A stretch of DNA of 64,000 bases, taken from Intestinimonas butyriciproducens. GTDB taxonomy: Bacteria; Bacillota; Clostridia; Oscillospirales; Butyricicoccaceae. The stretch is taken from NCBI RefSeq assembly GCF_016901775.1, contig NZ_JACJKW010000011.1, forward strand, positions 35,267 through 99,266, in the 5' to 3' direction. The translations under genes were made by a program, and so were the position numbers. Shown here in pieces: positions 40,900-49,832 of the stretch. The stretch's first letter is position 1. The number at the start of each line of letters is the position of its first letter. The notes under the pieces are model-generated. The model saw nothing but the letters and a program-made list of their open reading frames with translations, did not search any database and had not been told where the DNA came from.

Positions 40900-42438
40900 A
40901 TGAGTGAACGCAGCCGCGTTTTGATCCTGGATTTTGGTGGGCAGTACAATCTGCTCATCGCCCGCCGGGTGCGGGAAAGGGGCGTTTATTGCGAGATCAA
41001 GCCCTATAACATCTCCATGGAGGAGATCCGTCAGTTTGCCCCTTCGGGCATCATTTTCACCGGCGGGCCCAGTACCGTCTATGAAGAGGGAGCGCCCAAA
41101 TGCGATCCCGCCGTTTTTGAGCTGGGCGTGCCCGTTCTGGGCATCTGCTATGGCCAGCAGCTGATGACCCTGATGCTGGGAGGCACCTGCAAGGCCGGTA
41201 CTGTGCGGGAATACGGCAAAGCCGAGCTTCTGCACAATTCCAGCAGCCTGCTTTTTGAGGGCGTTCGCCAGCAGTCGGTGTGCTGGATGAGCCACACCAT
41301 TTCGGTGGATCAGCTGCCCGAGGGCTTTGTCACCAGCGCCAAGACCAAGGATTGTCCCACCGCCGCCATCGAAAACCCGGAAAAAAGGCTCTATGGCGTC
41401 CAGTTCCATCCCGAAGTGATGCACACCGAGGAAGGCACTCTGATCCTGGAGAACTTCCTCTATAAGATCTGCGGCCTTTCCAGCGAGTGGACCATGGCAG
41501 CTTATTCCAAGCAGGCCATTGAGGAGATCCGCCAGAAGGTAGGCAATGGCCGGGTGCTTCTGGCCCTTTCCGGGGGCGTGGATTCCTCGGTAGCCGCCGC
41601 GCTGATCAGCCAGGCGGTGGGCAGCCAGCTCACCTGCGTGTTTGTGGACCATGGCCTTCTGCGCAAGGACGAAGGGGACATGGTGGAAAAGGTCATGGGT
41701 GAAAAGTTCGACATGAACATCATAAGGGCCAATGTGCAGGACCGTTTCCTTGCAAAACTCCAGGGCGTCACCGATCCGGAAAAGAAGCGGAAGATCATCG
41801 GCGAAGAATTTATCCGGGTCTTTGAGGAAGAAAGTAAAAAGATCGGCGCCGTGGACTTTTTGGCCCAGGGCACCATTTATCCCGATGTGGTGGAAAGCGG
41901 TCTGGGCAAAAGCGCCGTCATCAAGAGCCATCACAATGTAGGCGGTCTGCCTGACCATGTGGATTTCAAGGAGATCATCGAGCCGCTGCGGCTTTTGTTC
42001 AAGGACGAAGTACGGGCCCTGGGCCTGGAGCTGGGCCTGCCGGAAGAGCTGGTATGGCGTCAGCCCTTCCCGGGACCGGGACTGGCCGTGCGGGTCATCG
42101 GCGAGATCACAGCGGACAAGCTGGCCATCCTGCGGGAGGCCGATGCCATTTTCCGGGAAGAGATTGCTAACGCCAAGCTGGACCGGGACATCAACCAGTA
42201 TTTTGCCGTTCTGACCAATATGCGCTCGGTGGGCGTCATGGGCGACGAGCGCACCTATGATTATACCCTGGCTTTGAGAGGGGTGGTCACCTCCGACTTC
42301 ATGACCGCCGACTGGGCCCGCATTCCCTATGATGTACTGGAGAAAGTCTCCAACCGCATCGTAAACGAAGTGCCCCATATCAACCGCATCGTCTATGACA
42401 TCACCAGCAAACCCCCCGCAACGGTGGAGTGGGAATAA
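40900..42438 (+). CDS. guaA: GMP synthase (glutamine-hydrolysing) GuaA
   Basis: This full-length 512-residue GMP synthase converts XMP to GMP. The N-terminal class I glutaminase has [14 protein letters not shown], nucleophile Cys in [13 protein letters not shown] and the His-Glu pair in [11 protein letters not shown]. The ATP-pyrophosphatase domain has the P-loop [16 protein letters not shown]. The C-terminal dimerisation domain ends PPATVEWE. It starts at ATG 40900 after AGGAGG. The 210-bp gap to the divergent SLH gene is AT-rich and holds no clear consensus promoter that I can defend. A terminator follows. Confidence 0.97.
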   Translation: MSERSRVLILDFGGQYNLLIARRVRERGVYCEIKPYNISMEEIRQFAPSGIIFTGGPSTVYEEGAPKCDPAVFELGVPVLGICYGQQLMTLMLGGTCKAGTVREYGKAELLHNSSSLLFEGVRQQSVCWMSHTISVDQLPEGFVTSAKTKDCPTAAIENPEKRLYGVQFHPEVMHTEEGTLILENFLYKICGLSSEWTMAAYSKQAIEEIRQKVGNGRVLLALSGGVDSSVAAALISQAVGSQLTCVFVDHGLLRKDEGDMVEKVMGEKFDMNIIRANVQDRFLAKLQGVTDPEKKRKIIGEEFIRVFEEESKKIGAVDFLAQGTIYPDVVESGLGKSAVIKSHHNVGGLPDHVDFKEIIEPLRLLFKDEVRALGLELGLPEELVWRQPFPGPGLAVRVIGEITADKLAILREADAIFREEIANAKLDRDINQYFAVLTNMRSVGVMGDERTYDYTLALRGVVTSDFMTADWARIPYDVLEKVSNRIVNEVPHINRIVYDITSKPPATVEWE

Positions 42439-42447
42439 GAAAAACAA

Positions 42448-42490
42448 AACACCGGAAGCCTTGATACATCAGGGTTTTCGGTGTTTTTTT
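42448..42490 (+). terminator. Rho-independent terminator of guaA
   Basis: A long imperfect stem AACACCGGAAGCC/GGGTTTTCGGTGTT with a TGATACATCA-type apex is followed by seven Ts. Confidence 0.85.
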
Positions 42491-42796
42491 ATGCAAGTAC
42501 CTGGTGCAATATAAATCCGTCTGTGATATACTATTTCCAGGTTACTATTTCCAGACGGCCGGGTATGACCGGGCCGTCATGCCAAAGAACAGTCACGGGC
42601 CCCGCTGAAAACAGGCCATGTTCTTCCGGCAGGTAGGGGGGCAAACAGGGGAGAGGGAACTGCTCTTTTGCCCAGCCGGTGATGCTGGTTTCCGGTATTT
42701 ATAAATTTCTAAAAATTTTTTCTTTTTTTATAAAACCAACCGGCGCCCAACCGGCACTATCCAATAGGACCAAAAAAACAGAAAGGAAGATATCCC
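42491..42796 (+). promoter_or_regulatory. Structured leader of the LRR surface-protein gene
   Basis: This 306-bp gap has no gene. A -10-like TATACT lies at 42527-42532 inside a direct repeat ACTATTTCCAG (42530-42540 and 42544-42554). Downstream are a GACGGCC/GGCCGTC hairpin and a nested structure with outer arms CCGGC/GCCGG, inner arms GGGCAAA/TTTGCCC and an inner GAG/CTC stem (about 42637-42687). An A/T-rich tract follows. It does not match a riboswitch I recognise; the mosaic modules of the left half are absent. Confidence 0.35.
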
Positions 42797-44257
42797 ATGA
42801 AAGTACGCAAACTCCTGCCCTTTGTCTTAGCTCTTGGACTGGCTCTGACTTTGTTCCTGCCAACCCAGGCAGCCGAACTGACCTACGAAGTCACAGGCGG
42901 CAAGCTCTATTTCGACGCCGCCACCGGCACCATCACCCGCAGCGATATGACCATCACCGAAGCGGATATCCCTGCTGAAATCTACGGCGTTCCCGTCACC
43001 GCCATCGGTAGCTACGCATTCAACCAGCACCAAGATCTGACCCGCGTGACCATTCCCGACACGGTAACCTCCATTGGTCGCCAGGCCTTCGGTGCTTGCC
43101 GTTCCCTGGAGCAGATCGTCCTGCCCGACAGTGTCACCACCCTGGATCAAGGAGTATTCTCTAGCTGTACCGCATTGAAAAGCGTCACCCTCAGCCGCAG
43201 CCTGACCACCATTCCCCGAGACACTTTTGCCGCTTGTTCCTCTCTCACCGGCGTCACTCTGCCGGAGGGGATCACCACCATCGGCCGTGACGCTTTCTCT
43301 GGCTCCGGCATCACCAGCCTGACCCTGCCCAATAGCGTCACCACCCTCTCCGACTCCTCTCTGGCTGACTGCAAAAAACTGCAAAGCCTGTATATCCCGG
43401 ACAGCGTCACCTATCTGGGGGAATGGGCCCTCAGCAACTGCACCAGCCTCACAAGTGTGCGCCTGCCCTCCGGCATCACCACTCTGCCCATGCGGCTGTT
43501 TGAAGGCTGCATCAATCTGGAAAGCTGCGTCATTCCCGACGGCGTGACTTTGATGAACGACGCCTTTCGCTTCTGTACCAACCTGAAAACAGTGACCATC
43601 CCCGACAGCGTCACCCAGATTGTCAGCGGTACTTTTTACGGCTGTGACAGCCTGACCGATGTGTACTATGGCGGCACCGCCCTCCAGTGGAGCCAGATCG
43701 AGATGGGCGGTCTGAACGACGGCCTGGACCAGGCCACCATCCACTTTGCCCAGCCGGTGGCCGGCTTCACCGATGTGGACACCGGCGATTATTTCGCCCA
43801 GGCCGTGCAGTGGGCCGTGGATGAGAAGATCACCACCGGCACCGGCAATAACACCTTCTCTCCCGCCAGCACTGTCACCCGGGCCGAAGCGGTCACTTTC
43901 CTGTGGCGTGCCGCCGGTTCTCCGGCGCCTGCGTCCTCTGTTTCTCCCTTCTCCGATGTGACAGATAAAAACGCCTACTATTACAATGCCGTTCTGTGGG
44001 CCGCCGAAAAGGGCATCACCGATGGCATGGGCGGCGGCGTTTTCGGTCTGTCCAGCGCCCTGTCCTATGACCAGATCTTCACCTTCCTCTGCCGGGCCGC
44101 CGGAGAAACGGCCTCCGGTTCCGATTGGTCTGCTGCCGCAGTGAACTGGGCCCAGGCCAGCGGCCTGACCGAAGGCCTGAACTTTACTCCCAAGGCCAGC
44201 TGCCCCCGCTCCGATGTGGTCTACTGCCTGTGGAAGCAGCTGGGGGCCGCCGCCTGA
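42797..44257 (+). CDS. BspA-type leucine-rich-repeat surface protein with SLH repeats
   Basis: This 486-residue exported protein has a signal peptide (residues 1-26, KLLPFVLALGLALTLFL ... TQA). Residues about 50-310 form BspA/LRR_5 repeats of the form IPDTVTSIGRQAFGACRSLE, at least nine of them, often involved in adhesion or ligand binding. The C-terminus carries three SLH-like repeats (FTDVDTGDYFAQAVQWAVDEKI ... TVTRAEAVTFLWRAAG; FSDVTDKNAYYYNAVLWAAEKGI; WSAAAVNWAQASGL). The SLH block is very similar to the N-terminal block of the transglutaminase protein at 46131. AGAAAGGAAG precedes the ATG. Confidence 0.88.
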   Translation: MKVRKLLPFVLALGLALTLFLPTQAAELTYEVTGGKLYFDAATGTITRSDMTITEADIPAEIYGVPVTAIGSYAFNQHQDLTRVTIPDTVTSIGRQAFGACRSLEQIVLPDSVTTLDQGVFSSCTALKSVTLSRSLTTIPRDTFAACSSLTGVTLPEGITTIGRDAFSGSGITSLTLPNSVTTLSDSSLADCKKLQSLYIPDSVTYLGEWALSNCTSLTSVRLPSGITTLPMRLFEGCINLESCVIPDGVTLMNDAFRFCTNLKTVTIPDSVTQIVSGTFYGCDSLTDVYYGGTALQWSQIEMGGLNDGLDQATIHFAQPVAGFTDVDTGDYFAQAVQWAVDEKITTGTGNNTFSPASTVTRAEAVTFLWRAAGSPAPASSVSPFSDVTDKNAYYYNAVLWAAEKGITDGMGGGVFGLSSALSYDQIFTFLCRAAGETASGSDWSAAAVNWAQASGLTEGLNFTPKASCPRSDVVYCLWKQLGAAA

Positions 44258-44289
44258 TCTGACATCCACCTGGTTTGATTTGCCCGAAG

Positions 44290-44324
44290 GCCGGCCCACC
44301 TCTTTACAGGTGGGCCGGTTTCTG
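44290..44324 (+). terminator. Rho-independent terminator of the LRR gene
   Basis: A stem CCGGCCCACCT/AGGTGGGCCGG with a short loop and a T-rich tail lies 33 bp after the stop. Confidence 0.85.
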
Positions 44325-44423
44325 TTCTATGGCCCGGGTGCTTTCCAAACTTTTTCAAAAAACCCCGCCGGATGGTTTCTTTTTGATTCCATATCCTGTA
44401 CACTATTTATATTATAGGAGGGA

Positions 44424-44471
44424 ATGTGCTGGTCTCCAGGCCATTTATGCAATAAGAGAGGGAACCTATGA
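44424..44471 (+). CDS. Possible 15-codon leader peptide overlapping the sigma gene start
   Basis: ATG 44424 follows GGAGGG very closely and opens a frame MCWSPGHLCNKRGNL that ends at TGA 44469-44471. The stop overlaps the sigma-factor ATG as ATGA. This could couple translation of the sigma factor, but the spacing to the Shine-Dalgarno is short and the frame is tiny. Confidence 0.2.
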   Translation: MCWSPGHLCNKRGNL

Positions 44472-46045
44472 AAATTGATGAGGAAAAGCTGGAGGAATTG
44501 ATCCGCCGAAGCATCCAGGGGGAGGAAGAGGCCCAGGAAGCCCTGGTGCAGGCGGTGCAGAATAAAGTGTATTATCACTGCAAAAAGATGCTGAAAAAAG
44601 AAGAGGACGCCCAGGATGCCACCCAGGATGTGCTGATCGTCATGCTGAGCAGTCTTTCCAAGCTGCGGGATCCTGCCGCTTTCTGGGGCTGGGTCAACGG
44701 CATCACGGCCAACCGGTGCCGCCACCTGCTGTCTGCGCCCCGCAGAGAGTGGCAGATCCCGGAGGATGAGGAAGGCGTCTCGCTATTGGACAAGGCCCCG
44801 AATCTGGACGAAACGCTGGTGCCGGAGCAGGCCCTGGACAACGAAGAAACCAGCCGGATGATTCTGGAGCTGGTGGACAACCTGCCGCCGGAACAGCGGA
44901 TGTGCGTGCTGTTCTATTATTACGACGAAATGAGCGTAAAAGAAATCGCCCAGGCCATGGGCACCAGCGAAGGCACGGTGAAAAGCCGGTTGAACTATGC
45001 CAGAAAATCCATCAAGGCCGGGGTGGAGGAGCACGAACGCCGGGGCGTCAAGCTCTATGGTCTCAGCCCCGTGCTGCTTCTGCTGTATTTCCTGCGGCGG
45101 GAGGCGGAAAGCACCGCTTTGGACAGCGCCGCTTCTGCCGCCATGGCCAGCCAGGTGCTCTCCCAGGCCGGAAGCGCCGCTTCGGGCACAGCGGCCGCCG
45201 CCGGAGAAACGGCCGCCGGTGCTTCCGCCGGAACCGGGGCGGCTGCGGGCATCTCCGTAAAGGTGGTGGCCGCCGTATTGGCCGGGGCCGTGGTCATCGG
45301 CGGCGCAGCTCTGGAGCTGATTTCCCGTTTCGGCCAGAAGGAGGAGGCCTCCACTCCGCCAGAGAACTCCCAGGCGGAACAGGAGGAGCAGGAGGACACC
45401 TCTTTCGGCGCCCTCCATGGCTTCACCCTGGTAGACCCCCGGGCCTATGAGGATATCCCGTTGACCACCCAGACCGGGGATGCAGCCCTGGAGACCGTTT
45501 CCTCCACCGGCGGGCTGAGCCAGCCGTCCATCACGGTGAGCGAGCCCGATGGGGAAGGGTATGTGACCTATACCATCCGTTACAGCAACACCGCCCAGGT
45601 CCTCATGGGCAATGCAGGTAATGCCTCCCTGGCCTTCACCATCGTCACCCAGGAATACAGTCTTTACGACTGGTACACCGGCCAGCTTTATTTTCCCGAT
45701 CAGCGGTCGGGTGGCGGCGGACAGGTCCAGGCCAAAGGGGAGGCCCAGGTGGAGCACGAGGGAAAGACCTTCTCCATCTCCTATGAGAAGGTGTGGCAGA
45801 GCGGCATGGACTACGGCGACTGGCAGGAAAGCAGCCGGCCTGGCCTGAACCGGGAGATCACCATCGACGCCTGGCAGGATGTGACCTATACCCTCCGGGT
45901 GCCCCAGGACTATGACGGGGTGCTCCTGGGAGTGAATATCGTCGATCCACCGGATCTGAACCGGACGATCCAGATTCCATGGGATCTGGCAGTAGACGAC
46001 CCGGCCCATTATGAGTTTGTCCGCATCAGCGACCACGCATCCTGA
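44468..46045 (+). CDS. ECF sigma factor fused to a membrane anchor and outer domain
   Basis: Residues 1-190 of this 525-residue protein form a normal ECF sigma factor. Region 2 (AVQNKVYYHCKKMLKKEEDAQDATQDVLIVML, read in pieces) is followed by region 4 (LPPEQRMCVLFYYYDEMSVKEIAQAMGTSEGTVKSRLNYARKSI). A hydrophobic patch lies near residue 205 (SPVLLLLYFL). An Ala/Gly/Ser-rich linker and a single clear membrane span near 262-282 (VKVVAAVLAGAVVIGGAAL) follow. The remaining 230 residues are acidic then beta-rich, as in an exported domain. The factor is thus probably tethered to the membrane and might be released on a signal. It lies between two SLH genes, which are plausible targets. GAGAGGG precedes the ATG. 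Confidence 0.82.
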   Translation: MKIDEEKLEELIRRSIQGEEEAQEALVQAVQNKVYYHCKKMLKKEEDAQDATQDVLIVMLSSLSKLRDPAAFWGWVNGITANRCRHLLSAPRREWQIPEDEEGVSLLDKAPNLDETLVPEQALDNEETSRMILELVDNLPPEQRMCVLFYYYDEMSVKEIAQAMGTSEGTVKSRLNYARKSIKAGVEEHERRGVKLYGLSPVLLLLYFLRREAESTALDSAASAAMASQVLSQAGSAASGTAAAAGETAAGASAGTGAAAGISVKVVAAVLAGAVVIGGAALELISRFGQKEEASTPPENSQAEQEEQEDTSFGALHGFTLVDPRAYEDIPLTTQTGDAALETVSSTGGLSQPSITVSEPDGEGYVTYTIRYSNTAQVLMGNAGNASLAFTIVTQEYSLYDWYTGQLYFPDQRSGGGGQVQAKGEAQVEHEGKTFSISYEKVWQSGMDYGDWQESSRPGLNREITIDAWQDVTYTLRVPQDYDGVLLGVNIVDPPDLNRTIQIPWDLAVDDPAHYEFVRISDHAS

Positions 46046-46130
46046 TCTTCGCTTTTTTCATATGATCCTGTTTTGCATAGAGATCTGGATTCAACCGGTT
46101 CCCTGGGAGAAATAAAAGGAGGTATTTGCG

Positions 46131-48605
46131 ATGAAGAAAATCAAACAGGTTTTTGCCCTGCTGTTGGCCCTGGTGCTGACAGCGGGCATCCTGCCGGTGG
46201 CGGCTGCCAATACCGGCTTCCACGATGTGCCGGAGGGCGCCTACTATGCCGACGCCGTTATCTGGGCATCGGAAGAGGGGATCACCCTGGGCACCGGAAA
46301 CGGCGCTTTTTCACCGGAGAGCACCGTCACCCGTGCAGAGGCCGTCACCTTCCTGTGGCGGGCCGCCGGGTCTCCGGCTCCCGCTGGAGTCTCCACCTTC
46401 AGCGATGTGACCGACAAAAACGCCTATTACTATAAGCCCGTCCTGTGGGCCCTGGAGAAGGGGATCACCAACGGCGTGGGCGGCGGCCGGTTCGACCCCT
46501 ACGGCACCCTGGCCTACGACGAGATCCTGGCCTTCCTGTGCCGCTTTGCCGGGGAAGATGCCCTGGGAAGCAACTGGTCGGCTTCCGCTCTCAGCTGGGC
46601 AAAAGAAACCGGCCTGACCGATGGCCTGAGCTTCTCGGCCAAGGCAGGCTGTCCCCGCCGGGATGTGGTCTATTGCCTGTTCCAGCAGCTGGGGGACAAC
46701 GGGGAAACAGAGGAGCAGCCCGTTCTCAGCGATGAAGTCGGAGCCACTCTGACCATCACCACCGGTTTCCTGGACCGGAAAGCTACCATCGACATCAGTC
46801 CGTTCAACCTGGAGGCTTCCCAGGCCGAGCAGCTGGCCCGGAAGATCGCCGATCTGGACGGCAAGAACCCCTATGGCATCAAAAGCATCCATGCCTTTGA
46901 GCAGGATGGAAACCTTGCCAAGCACCTGTCGGTGACCTATACCAGCAGCACTGCGTCCTCTGCCACCGTGGCGGAGAGCGACTGGCGCTATGTGTCTGCC
47001 GCCGCCCAGGCCGAGGCCCAGCGGGTGGTGGGCAACCTGATCACCAGCAACATGAGCGATTACGATGTGGTCAAAACCCTCCACGACTACCTGATCACCC
47101 ATTGCGATTATGACATCCGGGTGGACATTGGCAATATGCCCTTTATTTCCCACCAGGCCGAAGGGGCCTTGCTCAAGGGAACTGCTGTGTGCTCCGGTTA
47201 TGCCAAGGCCTACGAGATTCTGCTGGATGCCGCCGGCATCCCCTGCGAGACCATCACCGGCTTTGCCGGGGGCTATCACGCCTGGAACCTGGTGCAGGTG
47301 GACGGTCAGTGGTATCATGTGGATGCCACCTGGGACGATCCCACCACCCGTGGCGGCGACTACATCCGCTATAAGTATTTCCTCAAAAGCGACAAGGTGA
47401 TGGTCAACCGGAGTCACCGGAACTGGGAAGTTCTTCACTCCTGCACCAGCACCAAATACGATGAAGACCTGCTGGATTCTGTGGACCAGGCCACGGCCGA
47501 TGAGCGCCAGAAGCAGGTGAATGCCATCCTGGCCCTTTGCGCTCCCGCCCTGGAGAAGGTGCCCACCTGGACCCAGGCCGAGATCCAGGCCCTTTCCGAC
47601 CAGCAGCTGGATGAGGAGCTGTATTTCATCATCGACCTGTCGGACTCCGGCTGGGATTCCAATACCCTGAGCAAATACAGCCGTGAAGTGATCAACACCA
47701 TCGTGGCCCAGCATCCCCAGTTTGCCTATGGCTCCTTCCGCTCCAGTGAGAAGCACCTTGAATTTTACCGCTCGGATATTGCGACCGAAAAGAAGCGCCG
47801 CCAGGATATCAAGGAAGAGGAGAAGGATCAGCAGGAGGCCCAGGATGCCGCCAACGCCCCAGAGGTTCAGAAGCTCCTGGAGCAGGCCATTGCAAGCGGC
47901 ACCTGCGAAACCTATCAGATCACCCTCACCGGTTACACCGATGGGGCCATCCAGCTGGCCTGCAAGAACATGAAGACCCCGGGCTATACCTTCAGCGGCT
48001 ATACTTATGCAGCATCCAGCACCACTTCGGATTACAATGTCACCGCCAAAACAGGGGGCATTGTTGCCATCACCAACTACAAGTGGGGCCGGAACGAGAC
48101 CCAGCGCTACATCGATCAGATCGAGGAAGCCATCCGCAATGGCCGTCAGCACATCGAGCTGCAGCCGGGGAATTATCCCGACAAGGAAAAAAGCTACTAT
48201 GCCTCCAAGGCCGTCCGTCAGGTGGCGGTGGAGGGCTACACCGTGGGCGGCCTCATTTCCAAAGTGGACTATGTGCTGTATGCGCCCAAAATCAATGCCA
48301 ACACCCGGGTCACCACAGCCCGCATCGAGTATCCCGCCCAGGGCAATATGACCGAGGAGGAAGCCCTGACCTATTACACCCAGCAGATCCGGGATGCCAT
48401 CCAGCGGGGGGAGACCCAGCTGAAACTGGCCACCCATTTTAAGACCGAAAACAACTACCGTGATGTGCTGGAAACCGCCTGCGCCCAGGTGAAGGAAGAG
48501 ACCGGCTACATTGTCCATGTCTCCGGCATTTCCCGTGTGGCCGCCGATTCGGAGTATGTCATCGAGGAAAGCACCGTCTCCATCAAGCCGCCCAGCGAAA
48601 ACTGA
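46131..48605 (+). CDS. SLH-anchored transglutaminase-like protein
   Basis: This 824-residue exported protein has a signal peptide (residues 1-26). Three SLH-type repeats are at 28-190 (FHDVPEGAYYADAVIWASEE ... TVTRAEAVTFLWRAAG; FSDVTDKNAYYYKPVLWALEKG; WSASALSWAKETGL). A transglutaminase/protease-like domain at about 290-430 shows the full triad: Cys in LKGTAVCSGYAKAYEIL, His in GGYHAWNLVQVDG and Asp in WYHVDATWDD. A charged helical segment follows near 555-590, and the C-terminal part is unrecognised. It may cross-link or hydrolyse wall-linked substrates. AAAGGAGGT precedes the ATG, an ideal ribosome site. Confidence 0.87.
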   Translation: MKKIKQVFALLLALVLTAGILPVAAANTGFHDVPEGAYYADAVIWASEEGITLGTGNGAFSPESTVTRAEAVTFLWRAAGSPAPAGVSTFSDVTDKNAYYYKPVLWALEKGITNGVGGGRFDPYGTLAYDEILAFLCRFAGEDALGSNWSASALSWAKETGLTDGLSFSAKAGCPRRDVVYCLFQQLGDNGETEEQPVLSDEVGATLTITTGFLDRKATIDISPFNLEASQAEQLARKIADLDGKNPYGIKSIHAFEQDGNLAKHLSVTYTSSTASSATVAESDWRYVSAAAQAEAQRVVGNLITSNMSDYDVVKTLHDYLITHCDYDIRVDIGNMPFISHQAEGALLKGTAVCSGYAKAYEILLDAAGIPCETITGFAGGYHAWNLVQVDGQWYHVDATWDDPTTRGGDYIRYKYFLKSDKVMVNRSHRNWEVLHSCTSTKYDEDLLDSVDQATADERQKQVNAILALCAPALEKVPTWTQAEIQALSDQQLDEELYFIIDLSDSGWDSNTLSKYSREVINTIVAQHPQFAYGSFRSSEKHLEFYRSDIATEKKRRQDIKEEEKDQQEAQDAANAPEVQKLLEQAIASGTCETYQITLTGYTDGAIQLACKNMKTPGYTFSGYTYAASSTTSDYNVTAKTGGIVAITNYKWGRNETQRYIDQIEEAIRNGRQHIELQPGNYPDKEKSYYASKAVRQVAVEGYTVGGLISKVDYVLYAPKINANTRVTTARIEYPAQGNMTEEEALTYYTQQIRDAIQRGETQLKLATHFKTENNYRDVLETACAQVKEETGYIVHVSGISRVAADSEYVIEESTVSIKPPSEN

Positions 48606-48617
48606 GCCTTTTGCGGA

Positions 48618-48646
48618 TTGACAAACAAAGTCCCCTGTGGTATATT
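48618..48646 (+). promoter_or_regulatory. Consensus promoter of the second guaA gene
   Basis: A perfect TTGACA, a 17-bp spacer and TATATT lie 54 bp before the start. Confidence 0.8.
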
Positions 48647-48699
48647 AGCTGAATTCAAGAGACCATGGCGAAAACAGGAACACAGAAGGAGGAAAAACG

Positions 48700-49680
48700 A
48701 TGGACAACAACAAGCGTCCGGAGAATATGGAACGCATTACCACACCGGCCCTGGCGGAACAGTTCATCCAGGAGCAGGTGAAGGAGATCAAAGCCCAGGT
48801 AGGGGATAAGAAGGTGCTTCTGGCCCTGTCCGGCGGTGTGGATTCCTCGGTGGTAGCGGCGCTGCTCATCCGGGCCATCGGCCAGCAGCTGGTGTGCGTG
48901 CATGTGAACCATGGCCTTCTGCGCAAAGGAGAGCCGGAGCAGGTGGTGGAAGTGTTCCGCAACCAGATGAAGGCCAACCTGATCTATGTGGATGCAGTGG
49001 ATCGTTTCCTGGATAAGCTCCAGGGAGTGGCCGAGCCGGAGCAGAAGCGGAAGATCATCGGCGCCGAGTTCATCCGTGTGTTTGAGGAAGAAGCCCGCAA
49101 GCAGGAAGGCATCCGGTTCCTGGCCCAGGGCACCATCTATCCCGATATTCTGGAAAGCGGCCCGGTGAAGGCCCATCACAATGTAGGCGGTCTGCCGGAG
49201 GATCTGCAGTTTGAGCTGGTGGAGCCTCTGCGCCTTTTGTATAAGGACGAAGTGCGGGTTGTGGGCGATGCTCTGGGCCTGCCGGCCGGCATGGTCTACC
49301 GTCAGCCGTTCCCCGGCCCTGGTCTGGGCGTGAGATGCCTGGGCGCCATCACCCGGGACCGTCTGGAAGCGGTGCGGGAATCGGATGCCATTTTGCGGGA
49401 AGAGTTTGCCAAAAACGGTCTGGAGGGCAAGGTCTGGCAGTATTTCACCCTGATCCCCGATTTCAAGAGCGTGGGTGTGCGGGACAATAAGCGTGCCGAT
49501 GAATGGCCGGTAATCATCCGGGCCGTCAACACCAAGGACGCCATGACCGCCACTGTGGAGGATGTGCCTTTTGCCCTTTTGCAGCACATCACCAACCGGA
49601 TCGTAAACGAAGTCAAGGGCGTCAACCGGGTCTGCTATGACCTGACTCCCAAGCCCACCGGCACCATCGAGTGGGAATAA
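48700..49680 (+). CDS. GMP synthase ATP-pyrophosphatase, lacking glutaminase domain
   Basis: This 326-residue protein aligns with the C-terminal two thirds of GuaA only. It has the P-loop [40 protein letters not shown] and the XMP-binding [12 protein letters not shown]. The C-terminal EWPVIIRAVNTKDAMTA ... PTGTIEWE is closer to the usual bacterial GuaA than the same region in the 40900 gene. Archaea have such stand-alone subunits (GuaAb) with a separate glutaminase; here no partner glutaminase is adjacent, so it may use free ammonia or pair with an unseen protein. It has its own promoter and terminator. AGGAGG precedes the ATG. Confidence 0.9.
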   Translation: MDNNKRPENMERITTPALAEQFIQEQVKEIKAQVGDKKVLLALSGGVDSSVVAALLIRAIGQQLVCVHVNHGLLRKGEPEQVVEVFRNQMKANLIYVDAVDRFLDKLQGVAEPEQKRKIIGAEFIRVFEEEARKQEGIRFLAQGTIYPDILESGPVKAHHNVGGLPEDLQFELVEPLRLLYKDEVRVVGDALGLPAGMVYRQPFPGPGLGVRCLGAITRDRLEAVRESDAILREEFAKNGLEGKVWQYFTLIPDFKSVGVRDNKRADEWPVIIRAVNTKDAMTATVEDVPFALLQHITNRIVNEVKGVNRVCYDLTPKPTGTIEWE

Positions 49681-49737
49681 CAATAGGTTTTCTGAACTCG
49701 TAAAATTAGTTTAGAAATCAGAAGAAAATAAGAGAAA

Positions 49738-49786
49738 AACCACGAAACACGGAAGAAAATGTTCTGTGTTTCGTGGTTCTTTTTTG
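49738..49786 (+). terminator. Rho-independent terminator of the second guaA
   Basis: A 14-bp stem AACCACGAAACACG/TGTGTTTCGTGGTT with an AT-rich loop and TTTTTT lies 58 bp after the stop. Confidence 0.85.
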
Positions 49787-49790
49787 TTGC

Positions 49791-49808
49791 CGTACTATAA
49801 TCGTACTA
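49791..49808. other. Candidate left attachment or integrase-arm site
   Basis: CGTACTATAATCGTACTA is two CGTACTA heptamers 4 bp apart. A copy with one mismatch (CGTACTAAAATCGTACTA) lies at 63400-63417, and the two enclose all the low-GC phage-like genes. They could be attL/attR cores or arm-type integrase binding sites; the sequence alone cannot decide. Confidence 0.45.
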
Positions 49809-49832
49809 TTTGCAAAAAATAGCCTTGAAGTT

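Noticed and set aside
42560..42700. Cyclic-di-GMP or cobalamin riboswitch in the LRR gene leader
   Set aside because: GCAGGTAGGGGGGCAAA is only superficially similar; the conserved cores of these classes are absent.
49621..49680. Element integration within the 3' end of guaA
   Set aside because: guaA is a known island target in other bacteria, but no duplicate of the guaA 3' end is visible at the right end of the element; the insertion lies after the terminator instead.
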